DNA of 64,000 nucleotides from Bolinopsis microptera (lineage: Eukaryota > Ctenophora > Tentaculata > Lobata > Bolinopsidae): assembly GCF_026151205.1 (NCBI RefSeq), contig NC_087079.1, positions 6,112,169 through 6,176,168 on the forward strand, given 5' to 3'. The position numbers and the translations under genes are program-made. The notes below the pieces were generated by a model. That model saw only the letters and a list, made by a program, of their open reading frames with translations, was not told the origin of the DNA and did not search any database. Below are positions 54,899 through 64,000 of this stretch, piece by piece (position 1 is the first letter of the stretch; each line of letters opens with the position of its first letter).

Positions 54899-55267
54899 CT
54901 ATTCTCCGCTACGGCGTCTCCTAGTCCTATGACGCATACGGGCAGCTTCAAAACTAGGTTCAGAACTATCTACCGACGTCGTCTCACTCTCAACTCCAAT
55001 TTCTGTTTCAGCATTTTCTTCTGAAATAAAACACGGATTTTGAAATGAATTGTATTTGTACCCAAATATGATCGTTGTCGATGACAGAAAAGTGATAATA
55101 TTATGAACTGATCAGATTTAAGCCTAATTTTACTTTCACAATTATTTCCAATTGAATTAGAATAATGTATGATTGCGAGTGATTAGTATTTCATTACCTT
55201 CAAGTTCAGTTGCAGTCATGCAGTAGAAAACAGTAGCGATGACAAAGAAAAGCACAAAAACCTTCAT
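54899..55267 (-). CDS. small secreted peptide precursor, acidic middle and Arg-rich tail (63 aa, two exons)
   Basis: Exon 1, 55267 down to 55198, encodes MKVFVLFFVIATVFYCMTAT, a clear signal peptide, then ELE. Donor GAAG|GTAATG; a 177-base intron; acceptor TTTTATTTCAG; exon 2, 55020 down to 54899, ends TAG. Phases fit, for 63 residues. The mature part starts near TELEEENAETEIGVESE, is acidic and Ser/Thr-rich, and ends ARMRHRTRRRRSGE. This layout (signal, acidic region, cationic tail) is that of precursors of cationic antimicrobial peptides such as Hydra arminins, but I see no sequence homology to them. RRRR is also a proprotein-convertase site. Function unknown. The exons are too short for ORF calling. 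Confidence 0.65.
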
Positions 55268-55351
55268 TTTCAAAGTTTGAACCGGTGGATAAACGAGTTT
55301 ATATGTAAAATACAAGTAGAACAATATGATAAAATTATGCTGTTATACTCA

Positions 55352-55361
55352 CCCTTTTATA
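55352..55361 (-). promoter_or_regulatory. possible TATA box of the secreted peptide gene
   Basis: TATAAAAGGG on the minus strand, 85 bases before the ATG, would place transcription start about 55 bases before it. The same bases also lie in the exon-like segment 55353-55436, so this reading competes with that one. Confidence 0.35.
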
Positions 55362-55436
55362 GTTTCCTTCAATTTCATAAACTGATGCAAGCATAGCCTT
55401 TCTTTCTTCCGGGTACTGCGCAAACCTATATTTATC
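55353..55436 (-). CDS. exon-like segment of 28 codons
   Basis: Minus strand: acceptor TTTAATCCAG, 84 bases open (DKYRFAQYPEERKAM then VYEIEGNYKR), donor AGG|GTGAGT, both phase 0. The in-frame similarity to 38349-38432 supports coding ancestry. No partner exon was found and the family is unrecognised. Confidence 0.3.
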
Positions 55437-56246
55437 CTGGATTAAAGTTGTTGTTAGCATATTATATTATTTTGTTTATTATATTACATATTATTAGTAA
55501 CTTGAAGAATTATTTGTAAAATGTGCAAGGCAAGGAAAAACCAATGACCAAGCTGTAGGGTGTCGCATTGTATTATAAAATTTTGTCCAATATTATAATA
55601 TTTTTAGAAAAAGGTCGCCATTGAATTTAAAGCATAAAGGTTGACATTTTTTTCCAAAGTGCAAAGACTGTCAACGAGTCCAACTTTTAACTTTAAACTC
55701 GGCGCGTGTCTTAATAGATTTTTCTATATTTTCTTAAAAAAGCATAAGATGGTTAGAAGTGGTAGGATTTGAGGATGCGTAGGGTAGGTAGGTAGGTAGG
55801 TTTTTTGTGGTGTCACAAAGCAAAACATGCATTACCCTCCGCATACATGTGCTCCTTCATAAATGTACACACAGTAATATGATAGATAAAAGCCTGAAAA
55901 ACTTTATTGAATATCTCCGCGCCAAAAGTTAAATAAATAGCGCAAGAGCGACTTTTTGCCCAGTACTAGTAGTGTATCGCGCTACTAAGCATAAAGATGC
56001 TTTATTTACAGCAAGTTGGTGCTTTGTCATACGTTGTATGACCCGCCGCGCACAAAGATATGCAAAGTTAAAGTTGCAAACTTTTATTTGGCCCAAAATG
56101 AAACTTTTCACAATAACTCAAAATCTAAACTCAATATTATTTTTTTTAAATTTTCCTGCATGCTGCAGGGAAGGTCAAAAGGAAACGTTATTTTTACAAA
56201 CAACAAAGCAAACATTTTGCAAAAAATTGGAATGGAAGGCTCTTTA

Positions 56247-56451
56247 CCTGGGGACCCCAGGCTATTATGTTCATTAACATAGAGATTAGGCGGAATGACA
56301 GGCTGAGCGCGGCCCAGTAAAAGGCTCTATGCTATTCTAAGTTTTTTATTTTACTTTCGGAGATTCAAGTTACTGGGCCGCGCTCAGCCTGTCATTCCGC
56401 CGAATCTCTATATGATAAAGAAAATAAATATAATAGCCTGGGGTCCCCAGG
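56247..56451. mobile_element. foldback (MITE-like) element with 75-80 bp inverted repeats
   Basis: Arms 56247-56320 (CCTGGGGACCCCAGGCTATT ... GCGGCCCAGTAA) and 56370-56451 (TTACTGGGCCGCGC ... CCTGGGGTCCCCAGG) are near-perfect inverted copies, separated by about 50 bases. Each terminus is itself palindromic (CCTGGGGNCCCCAGG). No coding capacity, so any transposition would need enzymes from elsewhere. Confidence 0.85.
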
Positions 56452-56603
56452 AAAGATTCCAAATCTATACTTATAGGCCCCAGCCAAGGTTTTTGGGGTC
56501 TCGCGTAAAAATATATAATAACATTTCTGATCTAATCTTTTGTGTCACGTGAAGCTTAAACAATAAACATCAGACATTGGAATGTGTCACTGGTCACGCA
56601 TGC

Positions 56604-56682
56604 TTACTGGGCCGCGCTCAGCCTGTCATTCCGCCAAATCTTTATTATATGTTAATGAACGTAATAGCCTGGGGTCCTCAGG
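56604..56682. repeat. solo arm of the foldback family (right-arm orientation)
   Basis: TTACTGGGCCGCGCTCAGCC through CCTGGGGTCCTCAGG. It pairs in inverted orientation with the arms at 56963-57047 and 57120-57193, so 56604-57047 could be a larger element with TTACTGGGC outer ends. Confidence 0.8.
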
Positions 56683-56962
56683 TAAACGCATGCAACCAGT
56701 AAACTTAAAAATTGTCAATGTTGTGTGCAAGCTCAAACAGCAAAATGTTTGTGACAAGCACTTTTTGCCTATCAAGCCCGTCAGCCGGTAATATTTCGTG
56801 GGTATACCGGGCCGGTTTAGCTTGTTTATTGTTAATGGACTAGCCCGGCGCGCGCTACTTCCAACTTTGTAGCACTTGCCTAAAATTTCGAGAATGGAGA
56901 AGAAACAAGAAAGCGGCCGCGGCGCGCGCTACTTCGAAGAAATTTAGACGAGTAACATCTCA

Positions 56963-57047
56963 CCTGGGGACCTCAGGCTATCATGTTCATTAACATGATA
57001 ATAGAGATTAGGCGGAATGACAGGCTGAGCGCGGCCGCGCCCAGTAA
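56963..57047. repeat. solo arm of the foldback family (left-arm orientation)
   Basis: CCTGGGGACCTCAGGCTATC through GCGCCCAGTAA, with an extra GCCGC duplication near the inner end compared with the other copies. Confidence 0.8.
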
Positions 57048-57119
57048 CTAAATAACTTTACAATACAGTCAATTTTTGAGATTTTGGCAAGATATTGGCA
57101 AAAAACTGTATTTATATTA

Positions 57120-57193
57120 CCTGGGGACCTCAGGCTATCATGTCTATAAACATAGAGATTAAGCGGAATGACAGGCTGAGCGCGGCCCAGTAA
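57120..57193. repeat. solo arm of the foldback family (left-arm orientation)
   Basis: CCTGGGGACCTCAGGCTATC through GCGGCCCAGTAA, immediately followed by the telomere-like dispersed repeat. Confidence 0.8.
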
Positions 57194-57310
57194 TATTTAT
57201 CACGTGATATGATCGTATTAGGGAGTTGGTGTAATTTCTCGTTAGGGTTAAGATTTCAGCATGTGCTTTTATTAAGCCGTGTTGGGTTAGGGTTGGGTCT
57301 AAATATGTCA
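57194..57310. repeat. inverted copy of the telomere-like dispersed repeat
   Basis: Contains TATCACGTGATATGATCGTA, GTTAGGGTTAAGATTTCAGC and GGGTTAGGGTTGGG. Its reverse complement aligns with 37625-37740 over the block ending in the CACGTG palindrome. Confidence 0.7.
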
Positions 57311-58051
57311 GGTCAGAGGGTTGCTCTACATGACATGTACAGTAAGAAAACAGGCGCGCGTTTTGCATGGTAGGTTCAAGGTTATTAAATTAACTAACAA
57401 TCTTATTTTGCGCCGCGCATTAACATCAGAGCCGCGCAAGATTTAAATCCAAAGTTCTGATACTGCGTTGCAAAGTTTCGGCATTGGAGAGTAACGCGTT
57501 ACGCCTCTTACACTGCTGAGCAACTCACTTGATACACTGGATGGTTCGTGAATGAGGCGTTTAAGCTAACGCTTTAGTAAATGACCTCGCTGTGTCACTG
57601 TTATAATGTAACTTCCTTTTCTCCATTAGATGGACGTTATTCTTACAAGAAAGCACAAACCCATACGTTTAATTTGAGAATTTGAATTATTATTATACAT
57701 AGTGAAACAACAACTTTTGAAATGGATTAATTAACTGCGAGACATGCCTTGCCCCATAGCCACTGCTTCGTTGGAGTCCTGTTTTAAACACGACCGCCGA
57801 GTTTGAAGCGGTCATGTCGGTTCCTAAAAGTTCCACCACTATACCGAACTTCCATGTACTTCTCAGACATTGTAAACGAGCTGATAGATACATGGGCAAT
57901 AATACAGACTACTTATCTTAAATGAGCCACATCTGGGGTATTCTGGCACCGAGCCATCGAGCGTGGCTGGGCGGCTATGGCGTGTCTCGGAGACGCTGGA
58001 TTCTTTTTCATTTTGTCTCATTTCACAACGCTTGCTGGTTACATAGGTCCC

Positions 58052-58357
58052 ATGGATACTTCACGTGAACCAGATGAAAAGTCGGAAGGTGAATTGTCGG
58101 AAGGCGAGTTACCATCCGACGAGGGCGAAGTCTCGGATGAAGGCGAGCTCCCCGACAGTGAGCCGGAGGAGGAACCTCCAGCTAAATTGCCTGAACCCGA
58201 GAAATCGCCTGAGTCAGCCGATAAGTTTGATCGCTACAAAATTTGGCAAGAAGCGATGGTGAATAATATGCGCTCTGCAATAACCAAAGTCGGTGACGTA
58301 GGCGAGAGTTCAAGCGCATCGAGTGGCAGCGATGAGGAAAATTCTGCTTTCATGATG
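58052..58357 (+). CDS. CCCH gene exon 1
   Basis: 102 codons from ATG, ending TTCATGATG|GTAATT in phase 0. Beyond the donor the frame soon loses coding character. GC content is well above the flanks. Confidence 0.7.
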
Positions 58358-61300
58358 GTAATTCCACAATCCACCCCACCCCACAAACACATTCACTTTA
58401 TTTGTTTGCTACGCTGTGTTGTTCTGTAGTACAATGTTTTAGAGCTCGCTCTCTGCTGCGGCTGCGAGTGCCACGTGACGCCGCAATTAGCGTCACGTGT
58501 GCACCATGTATTATACAGCAGGTATAATGAGAGTGTACATTGGAGAGCCGGCTAGGGAGCCTTCTGTGTGACCGACCATCTGGTCTCCACTAACTCCTGT
58601 ATTATAACAATACTCCATACAATGTGATCTACCGATATGGTCTGTCGATTTTGCCATTGTCGACAAGAGTCTTAGTTTTCAAATACAGCTGGTCCGTGAT
58701 GCAATATCTAAAGCCGGAAATAACATTTCTTATGGAGACATGTGACGTGTAGACAGTACATGTTAACTGCCACGTGATTAGCAACTTGCATATGGCTGCA
58801 TTGTAATTTGCCACAACTAAAATTCAGGATTGATGCACTTCGTGCCACGTATACGGTATAATTAAGAATCGGGCCTACCTGAGACTATCTCGTATATTAA
58901 ATGTTCGTGGAGGACAGTTAGCCACACGTCACCTATTTATTGGGCTAGAAATATCGACAATGTCCAAATTGTTCAATCGGTAACTTGATTCCTTAATTTA
59001 ACAGTATAATTGGTTCAATGTAGCATGTTGGATTTATGATGGATTTTGGTGTCTAAAGGCGACACAGTTGGCCTTCCAATATTAATAAGCATGTTGGGAT
59101 ACATGTTCTTCAAGCTTTTAAAGTAAACGCATGGAACTATAAAACGATTTTTATAATCTGAATCTTGTCAAATTTCATAAGCTCGGTTCTATACCAACTT
59201 TTGGGCAACCACTTTGTCTGAAGTAAAAGATAATAGTGGATTACACCATAACAGATTCTACCTCATTCTTCCAGAATGTTCGGTGCGAAGCACTTTGCCA
59301 AAGTTCTCTGAATTTGCAGTCTTACCAATATCCCGAACCTATTTTATTGTGAAAATAGGCGATAAAATCGAATATTATAATTGGGTAAGACATGATAATG
59401 TACTGAGCAACAAAAAAAAAGGTTAAAGAATCAAAGATATATTTTGCAAAAAGAAAACATACTCTATTACCTTAAACTGACCAATTGAAGAAAAATAGAC
59501 ATGAAAAAGGGACAACAATGAATGTTTGCATGGATGAGTTTGTAAAAATCTAACCTAAAACTATGATCGCTCTAAATGGTAATGCCCTAAAATGATAGTG
59601 TAGTACACCAGAGCACGAAATTGCATAATATGAGAGCCTCGAAAAGCTGTAGATAGATTTAGCTGTCGCTCTGCCTTAAATTTAATGGGAACGCCAAGAT
59701 CTGCCTCTTTCTTTGTGGCTGGGCCGGGCGAAAGTCACGACCTAGAATACTTTAGCTGGGTGCAGGTGTCGTGAACCAAATCAAACCAAAACACTCATAT
59801 AAAGTTCTAACGTGACTTATCCGACCCAATCATTATGAATGTGCTTGAGTGAGATCAGGGTTTACTGTGGTCGATTACTGACCACGCCCAGTATGTACAC
59901 ATGCAAGCTGTTGATTGCTTTTCTAGATATTATCTCAAGTTGGTATGTTTACATTCCATATCGAATGCATGGCACTAAAAGCTCTGTCTGAACAGATGTA
60001 GCTTAACTCTGTTTCTTATAACAAACTAGATGTTAGCAGGTGTACTGTGTGACAATTGTTACTAGCTATCTTAGCATAGCGTAGGTTGAACTTGTGCTGC
60101 CATTATAGTATTCGATCTGAAGTTGAAGTTGGGCTTAGATATCACTACTTGTTTACCGAACTCAGTTCGACAAAGTGAAAATTTGTCCAAAATTGGTACC
60201 GTGTAAAATTAGGTGGTATTTCTTGGATTTATGAGCAGTACACTAGATTACATAACAGTAGACACGGTCAGTTCAAATAGAGATCCCAGAGATAATCGAT
60301 AACTGCAGGATTGCAGATGTTTCATCTGGTAGCAAATGAATATGAAAAATGTGGTCTCTCTTAGATTTTTAAATAAGTTAAATGCTGTTAATATCAGTGT
60401 ACATCCTTTTCGTGGTTGCTTATTTGCTTCTCGAAAGATCCAAATTAATATTAAAACCTAATTTGCACAAGTAATTAATTAGATCTAATCCCAGCTGCAG
60501 GCCCTCTCTTGCACTATTATTAGACTCTTAACCTGCAGTGTAATATCGTTACTTATACAGGGTGGGCCAAAAGTCAGTGGCAATATAGGTAATCTGTATT
60601 GTGATCAGTCTAGACCACTCTGTCGTGGTAATTTAGGGCCTGTTTTTACTAAAGAACCTTGGAAATACAAAGCAGGTGTAGAATGTACAATGTAGAATAC
60701 ACTGTAGGGTGTAGAATGTACAATGTAGAAACCCCTGTAGGGTGTAGAATGTACAATGTAGAATGCACTGTGCTGTAGGGTGTAGAATGTACAATGTAGA
60801 AGACACTTTAAGGTGTAGACAGTACAATGTAGAATACACTGTAGGGTGTAGAATGTACAATGCAGCTGTAGTTGTAAAGCGGATATCGAGAAAGGTTGAA
60901 ATGCCTTTAGGCGTCCACGGATTCTTCGTCCCTTAGCGCCCGTATAAAATCTTAAAGTCAATTTGTGCTCACGTGCTTTTAGCCGTGGAAAATGTAAATA
61001 CTGCATGTGTGCTCATTGTAAAATGTACAGTGTAAAATGTATAGTGTTATATTTACAGTTCACCGTGTAATATAATTCATAATACACTGTGTGTAGTAAT
61101 ATATTAGGCGAATTTGAGTTACTGTGCGAATAATCAATTACCTTAAACGATAGGGCGGGCCCTGACAACTTTCGCTGTTATTTGTGACACGAAAACAAAT
61201 TTGATTTGCAGATCATTCGACAATCGACATGCTTATAGGTATACCATTCTGGGCATAATCAATCTAGAATACGTGGTGATAGATCTTTCAATCATGATTT

Positions 61301-64000
61301 GTAATCTACAGCAGAGAAGAGAACTTCAATAAAATAAGCCATAAAAAGCTAAGGCGAAGGATGTTATTGCTGAAAATTGTTCAGGGAATTCGGGGAAATA
61401 GAAAAAAAGATAGCAGTCTTTAAACAGGAATATAAAACGTGTTAATGTTGCAGTTGATTCATTAGACTTGAGAAACAATTAGTCTGCCTTTATGCCCGTC
61501 TGTAGGTATGTTCTTTTTATGTCCTTCGTGAAATTAGGTAACTCGCTTTATTTGTTCTTCAATGTCAATTTTTTACCATGATTTTTCGCCTTTGGACTTT
61601 AAAATATTCAGCGTCAATCCCTCAAACGAACACTAATCTTCATCCATTCTTTAACTGCTACCGTCTCCTTTCTCAACGTCAAATAAAACACCGATCTACT
61701 TATATTACCGTGTTGCAGCGGGTGTGACGTCACAAGCTGTTGTTGTGTGACGTCACTAGCTGTTGTTGTGTGACGTCACAAGCTGTAGTTGTGTTGCAGC
61801 GGGTGTGACGTCACAAGCTGTAGTTATGTGACGTCACAGGCTGTAGTTGTGTTGTTTGCAAGGGTCCGTGTTCGAGCAAGCTCTATGATCTGTACCACAC
61901 TTCTTCCGTGTAACAAATTATTACGAAAATAACTCTGTAGGTGTAGTAGAATAACTGTGAATTCATGATTTGTACTTTATACATCCTAAGTGAGCATATA
62001 TTTTATTATTTTGAGCTTTGAAATGCAGAATTTGTATGCCTGACGTATAAAAAGTAGTTCTCACAGTACATTTTCTGAAAATAATAGGCGGCGTGAAACA
62101 GTGATATTCAATTAAAGGGAATAATGTACTGCTTTGCATTTGGCGGTGTGCAACAGTGATATTCAATTAAAGGGAATAATGTACTGCTTTGCATTTGACT
62201 GTCATCAAGCAGGCGTAGCTTTGGATAGCGAGGTTTTTTAATAGACAAATACCTGTCAATTTTCCAACATAATGCCTTTTATAGTACTATGAAATGAAGT
62301 TGGCGTCCAAGCAGCTTAATATTCAGTTCTCAGGGGTGGCCAACTTTCTTGACTTTATTTTGTCATGTAGGGGGGGGGGGGGGTGTAGCAACAAGTAAAC
62401 GATCTGTTAGAATGTGCAAGATCAAAATGTGTCTTGTCTCATGTAGCAACAAGTAAACGATCTGTTAGAATGTGCTACATGTAGCAACAAGTAACCGATC
62501 TGTTAGAATGTGCTACATGTAGCAACAAGTAAACGATCTGTTAGAATGTGCTAGCCAAGATCAAAATGTGTCTTGTCTCCTGATATAATATAACGTAGGG
62601 GACGACTTAATTTGGGAAAAGCTTTAATCAAAAAATCAAACATCATTTAAAATGGCTTCGAAGTTAGAGCTGTGTAAGAACTAGATTATTAATCGTGTAG
62701 ATATGGTAACTGTGTATTATGTAGTTAAGGTCGCGTTACTGTGTAAGTTTTGTAATTGTGTAACTGTGGCAACTGTTACTAAGCTGACTTAGTAACGTTT
62801 GTATATTTGTCACTACGGTAACTGTGTTACTATGGTTCCTTTGTAACCGAGTAGCGTGTAACAGTCTGTAACTGTTGTAAGTGTGTTACTACAGTTACTG
62901 CCGTAACAAAAATTTAGTTTCTTTAACTGCAGTCCATGACACGCGTTCTAATTACAGAACGACAGTGAGATTCCGCCAAATTTGAGGGCCTCTTACGATG
63001 ACAAGGACCAGAATTTGTTGGGGGCACTGGGGGTTGATACCCAGGAGGATGCTGAAGAGGGCCAAGGGGTGAAGAGAAAAAAGAAGAAGAAGAAGAAGGT
63101 TAGGACAGTTGTAGTTGATAGAGAGGGGGTGTACTACACTAGAGAGGGGGGTGCATTACACTGTTATTCGTGTTTTGTGCATGGAGTTTGACTGTCAAAC
63201 TTGTATTATTGACATAAAAGTCTATAAAGTCATAGCTTATCTATTTCGACCGTATTGGTACGAAGGGTTTAAGATTGGAATGATCACGTGCTTCCAAAAT
63301 CTCAATCAGTCACAGTCTTGCACTCATCAATGTGCTGCTCAACTACATACTCACTATGTAGAGTTTGTAAAGGGTAGTCGAGGACAGGTACCTAACAAAG
63401 TGCTAGCGTGTATAGTAATAGAAAGACCAGGACTTTATCTTGTCTTGCTATCCGTTATAAGTCACCTTGGTAGCTTTGAAGGGAGTTCTGGTATAATTAT
63501 GTTGACACGGCACTGAAATCAAATGTTAATACTTGTCCCAACCAGAAATATATGTTCAATATTCCCGTTCTAAATATACTTTTTTGGCACGTACGCTAGC
63601 TGTTCAGGGGGCACTGTTTTAAATGTAGCTGATTTGTAGTATTACATGTATTATCATGATCACCACACAGTCACAAACTACCCGTTCAAATCCACACAAC
63701 TTCAAGTATTATCAATCTCAATTTACGATCTCAAGAATATTTTATCATCAAAATTACAAAATATTTGACATTTATCTCAGTCCCAAAAATGTAGGCTGTC
63801 TCCTACTTCTCTCCTAGCTGTCTCCTAGCTGTCTTCATTTGACTGATCTATATACACTGTATAACACTATATATTCCACAGCAGAGCACACCTAGTGAGT
63901 GGTGGGAGCGACACAAGGAGATCTACGAAAAAATGAAGGAGCGGAGGCAGGAGATGGACGCCTTCCGAGCTAAAACTTATTGTCGGTTCTTTCAGAAGGG
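58052..64000 (+). CDS. CCCH zinc-finger protein, ZC3H4/ZC3H6-like, 5' part (runs off the window)
   Basis: Exons 58052-58357, 62958-63098 and 63882-64000+ are all phase 0. Exon 1 encodes an acidic N-terminus with repeated EGEL motifs (EKSEGELSEGELPSDEGEVS), as in ZC3H4/6 proteins, followed by DKFDRYKIWQEAMVNNM and an acidic Ser-rich end. Exon 2 is acidic and ends in KRKKKKKKK, a likely nuclear localisation signal. Exon 3 begins QSTPSEWWERHKEIYEKMKE, then KTYCRFFQKG, the start of a C-x(n)-C CCCH finger cut by the window end. Known for the family: nuclear RNA-binding proteins acting in transcription termination or RNA surveillance. The exact ortholog is uncertain. An in-frame ATG at 57977 would add 25 hydrophobic residues; I prefer 58052 because acidic coding character begins there. 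Confidence 0.7.
60675..60865. repeat. irregular repeat of GTAGAATGTACAATGTAGAA
   Basis: Six or seven imperfect copies of about 30 bases separated by CACTGTAGGGT-type spacers. It creates spurious minus-strand frames with TLYILHP-like repeats. Confidence 0.85.
61715..61850 (+). promoter_or_regulatory. cluster of five TGACGTCA (CRE) palindromes
   Basis: Perfect TGACGTCA octamers at 61725-61732, 61748-61755, 61771-61778, 61806-61813 and 61829-61836, in a repeated frame GTGTGACGTCACAAGCTGT. CRE is the known site of CREB/ATF bZIP factors. Spacings of 23 and 35 bases reflect the underlying 23-bp repeat. Confidence 0.65.
62090..62200. repeat. two-copy direct repeat of about 54 bp
   Basis: ACAGTGATATTCAATTAAAG through CTGCTTTGCATTTG occurs twice in tandem, nearly identically. 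Confidence 0.9.
62380..62580. repeat. four-copy repeat of TAGCAACAAGTAAACGATCT
   Basis: A block of about 40 bases (TAGCAACAAGTAAACGATCT + GTTAGAATGTGC) occurs four times, the first and last followed by AGATCAAAATGTGTCTTGTC. Poly-G (62370-62382) precedes it. Confidence 0.85.
62958..63098 (+). CDS. CCCH gene exon 2
   Basis: Acceptor TCTAATTACAG, 47 codons (NDSEIPPNLRASYDDKDQNL ... KRKKKKKKK), donor AAG|GTTAGG, phase 0 both ends. Confidence 0.7.
63099..63881 (+). other. second intron of the CCCH gene
   Basis: No exon seen; the open frame 63115-63516 has no recognisable domain. It ends with a TCTCCTAGCTG repeat (63800-63830) and acceptor ATTCCACAG. Confidence 0.55.
63882..64000 (+). CDS. CCCH gene exon 3, cut by window end
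   Basis: Acceptor TTCCACAG|CAG, or three bases on (NAGNAG). A charged helix with two tryptophans leads to KTYCRFFQKG, the first cysteine of a CCCH finger. It continues beyond 64000. Confidence 0.65.

Larger units (their letters stand above)
55437..57976. other. intergenic, dominated by foldback and dispersed repeats
   Basis: Besides the entries below it holds a GTAGGTAG tract near 55781-55800 and a GC-richer stretch at 57690-57900 with overlapping short open frames in three phases on both strands, none of which I can support as a gene. It likely includes the promoter of the CCCH gene. Confidence 0.4.
58358..62957 (+). other. long first intron of the CCCH gene
   Basis: About 4.6 kb with no exon seen. 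It contains several short tandem repeats and a CRE cluster (separate entries), a short open frame at 59214-59426 without recognisable domains, and many NNTGTAACTGTG-like near-repeats at 62690-62900. Confidence 0.6.

Noticed and set aside
57693-57899. Minus-strand frame of 68 codons upstream of the CCCH gene
   Set aside because: Three overlapping frames on both strands look equally open; no splice or family support.
1-64000. tRNA, rRNA and snRNA genes
   Set aside because: I looked for tRNA A/B box patterns and conserved rRNA cores and found none that I could support by eye; a covariance-model scan would be needed to exclude them.

Overview
The window is nuclear DNA from an animal. It shows spliced genes with GT-AG introns, non-LTR retrotransposon remnants, dense minisatellites and low gene density. 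I see no operons or bacterial signals. A Shaker-type Kv channel, an NRF-6-like acyltransferase, a rhodopsin-like GPCR and a CCCH zinc-finger gene indicate a metazoan. AT-rich introns and many GTTACCATGGYAAC-like palindromes suggest an invertebrate, possibly a cnidarian, but the sequence alone does not settle the phylum.

Layout. (1) About 3.4-36.6 kb, plus strand: a Shaker-family Kv gene. Eleven common exons (25.0-36.6 kb) encode an N-terminal linker, a T1 domain, S1-S6 and a C-tail with poly-Asn and a PDZ-type end. Upstream, over about 20 kb, lie several short ATG exons on the same strand. Those I trust all end in phase 0, matching the first common exon, so I read them as alternative first exons. 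Tandem repeats abut or overlap many of these exon ends: a 40-bp array copies the splice donor of the nearest first exon about 20 times, and a 66-bp array of about 100 copies (6.6 kb) carries the splice acceptor and first 13 bases of the exon encoding the end of T1. One exon has a 1-nt excess in the S2-S3 region. (2) 38.9-54.5 kb: an inverted duplication. The left arm holds an intact single-exon NRF-6-like acyltransferase (minus strand). The right arm holds an internally deleted copy, split by a 5'-truncated LINE. The spacer has a two-exon GPCR (minus), a decayed LINE, two further LINE 3' fragments and local duplications. (3) 54.9-55.3 kb, minus: a two-exon gene for a 63-residue secreted peptide with an acidic middle and an arginine-rich tail. 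(4) 56.2-57.3 kb: foldback elements and a telomere-like dispersed repeat. (5) 58.0 kb to the end, plus: the first three exons of a ZC3H4/6-like CCCH zinc-finger protein, cut by the window edge; its long first intron has a cluster of five CRE palindromes.

The genes are unrelated and show no shared pathway. The most unusual content is the amplification of splice-site-containing sequence in the Kv locus, the alternative first-exon cluster, and the small secreted peptide gene.
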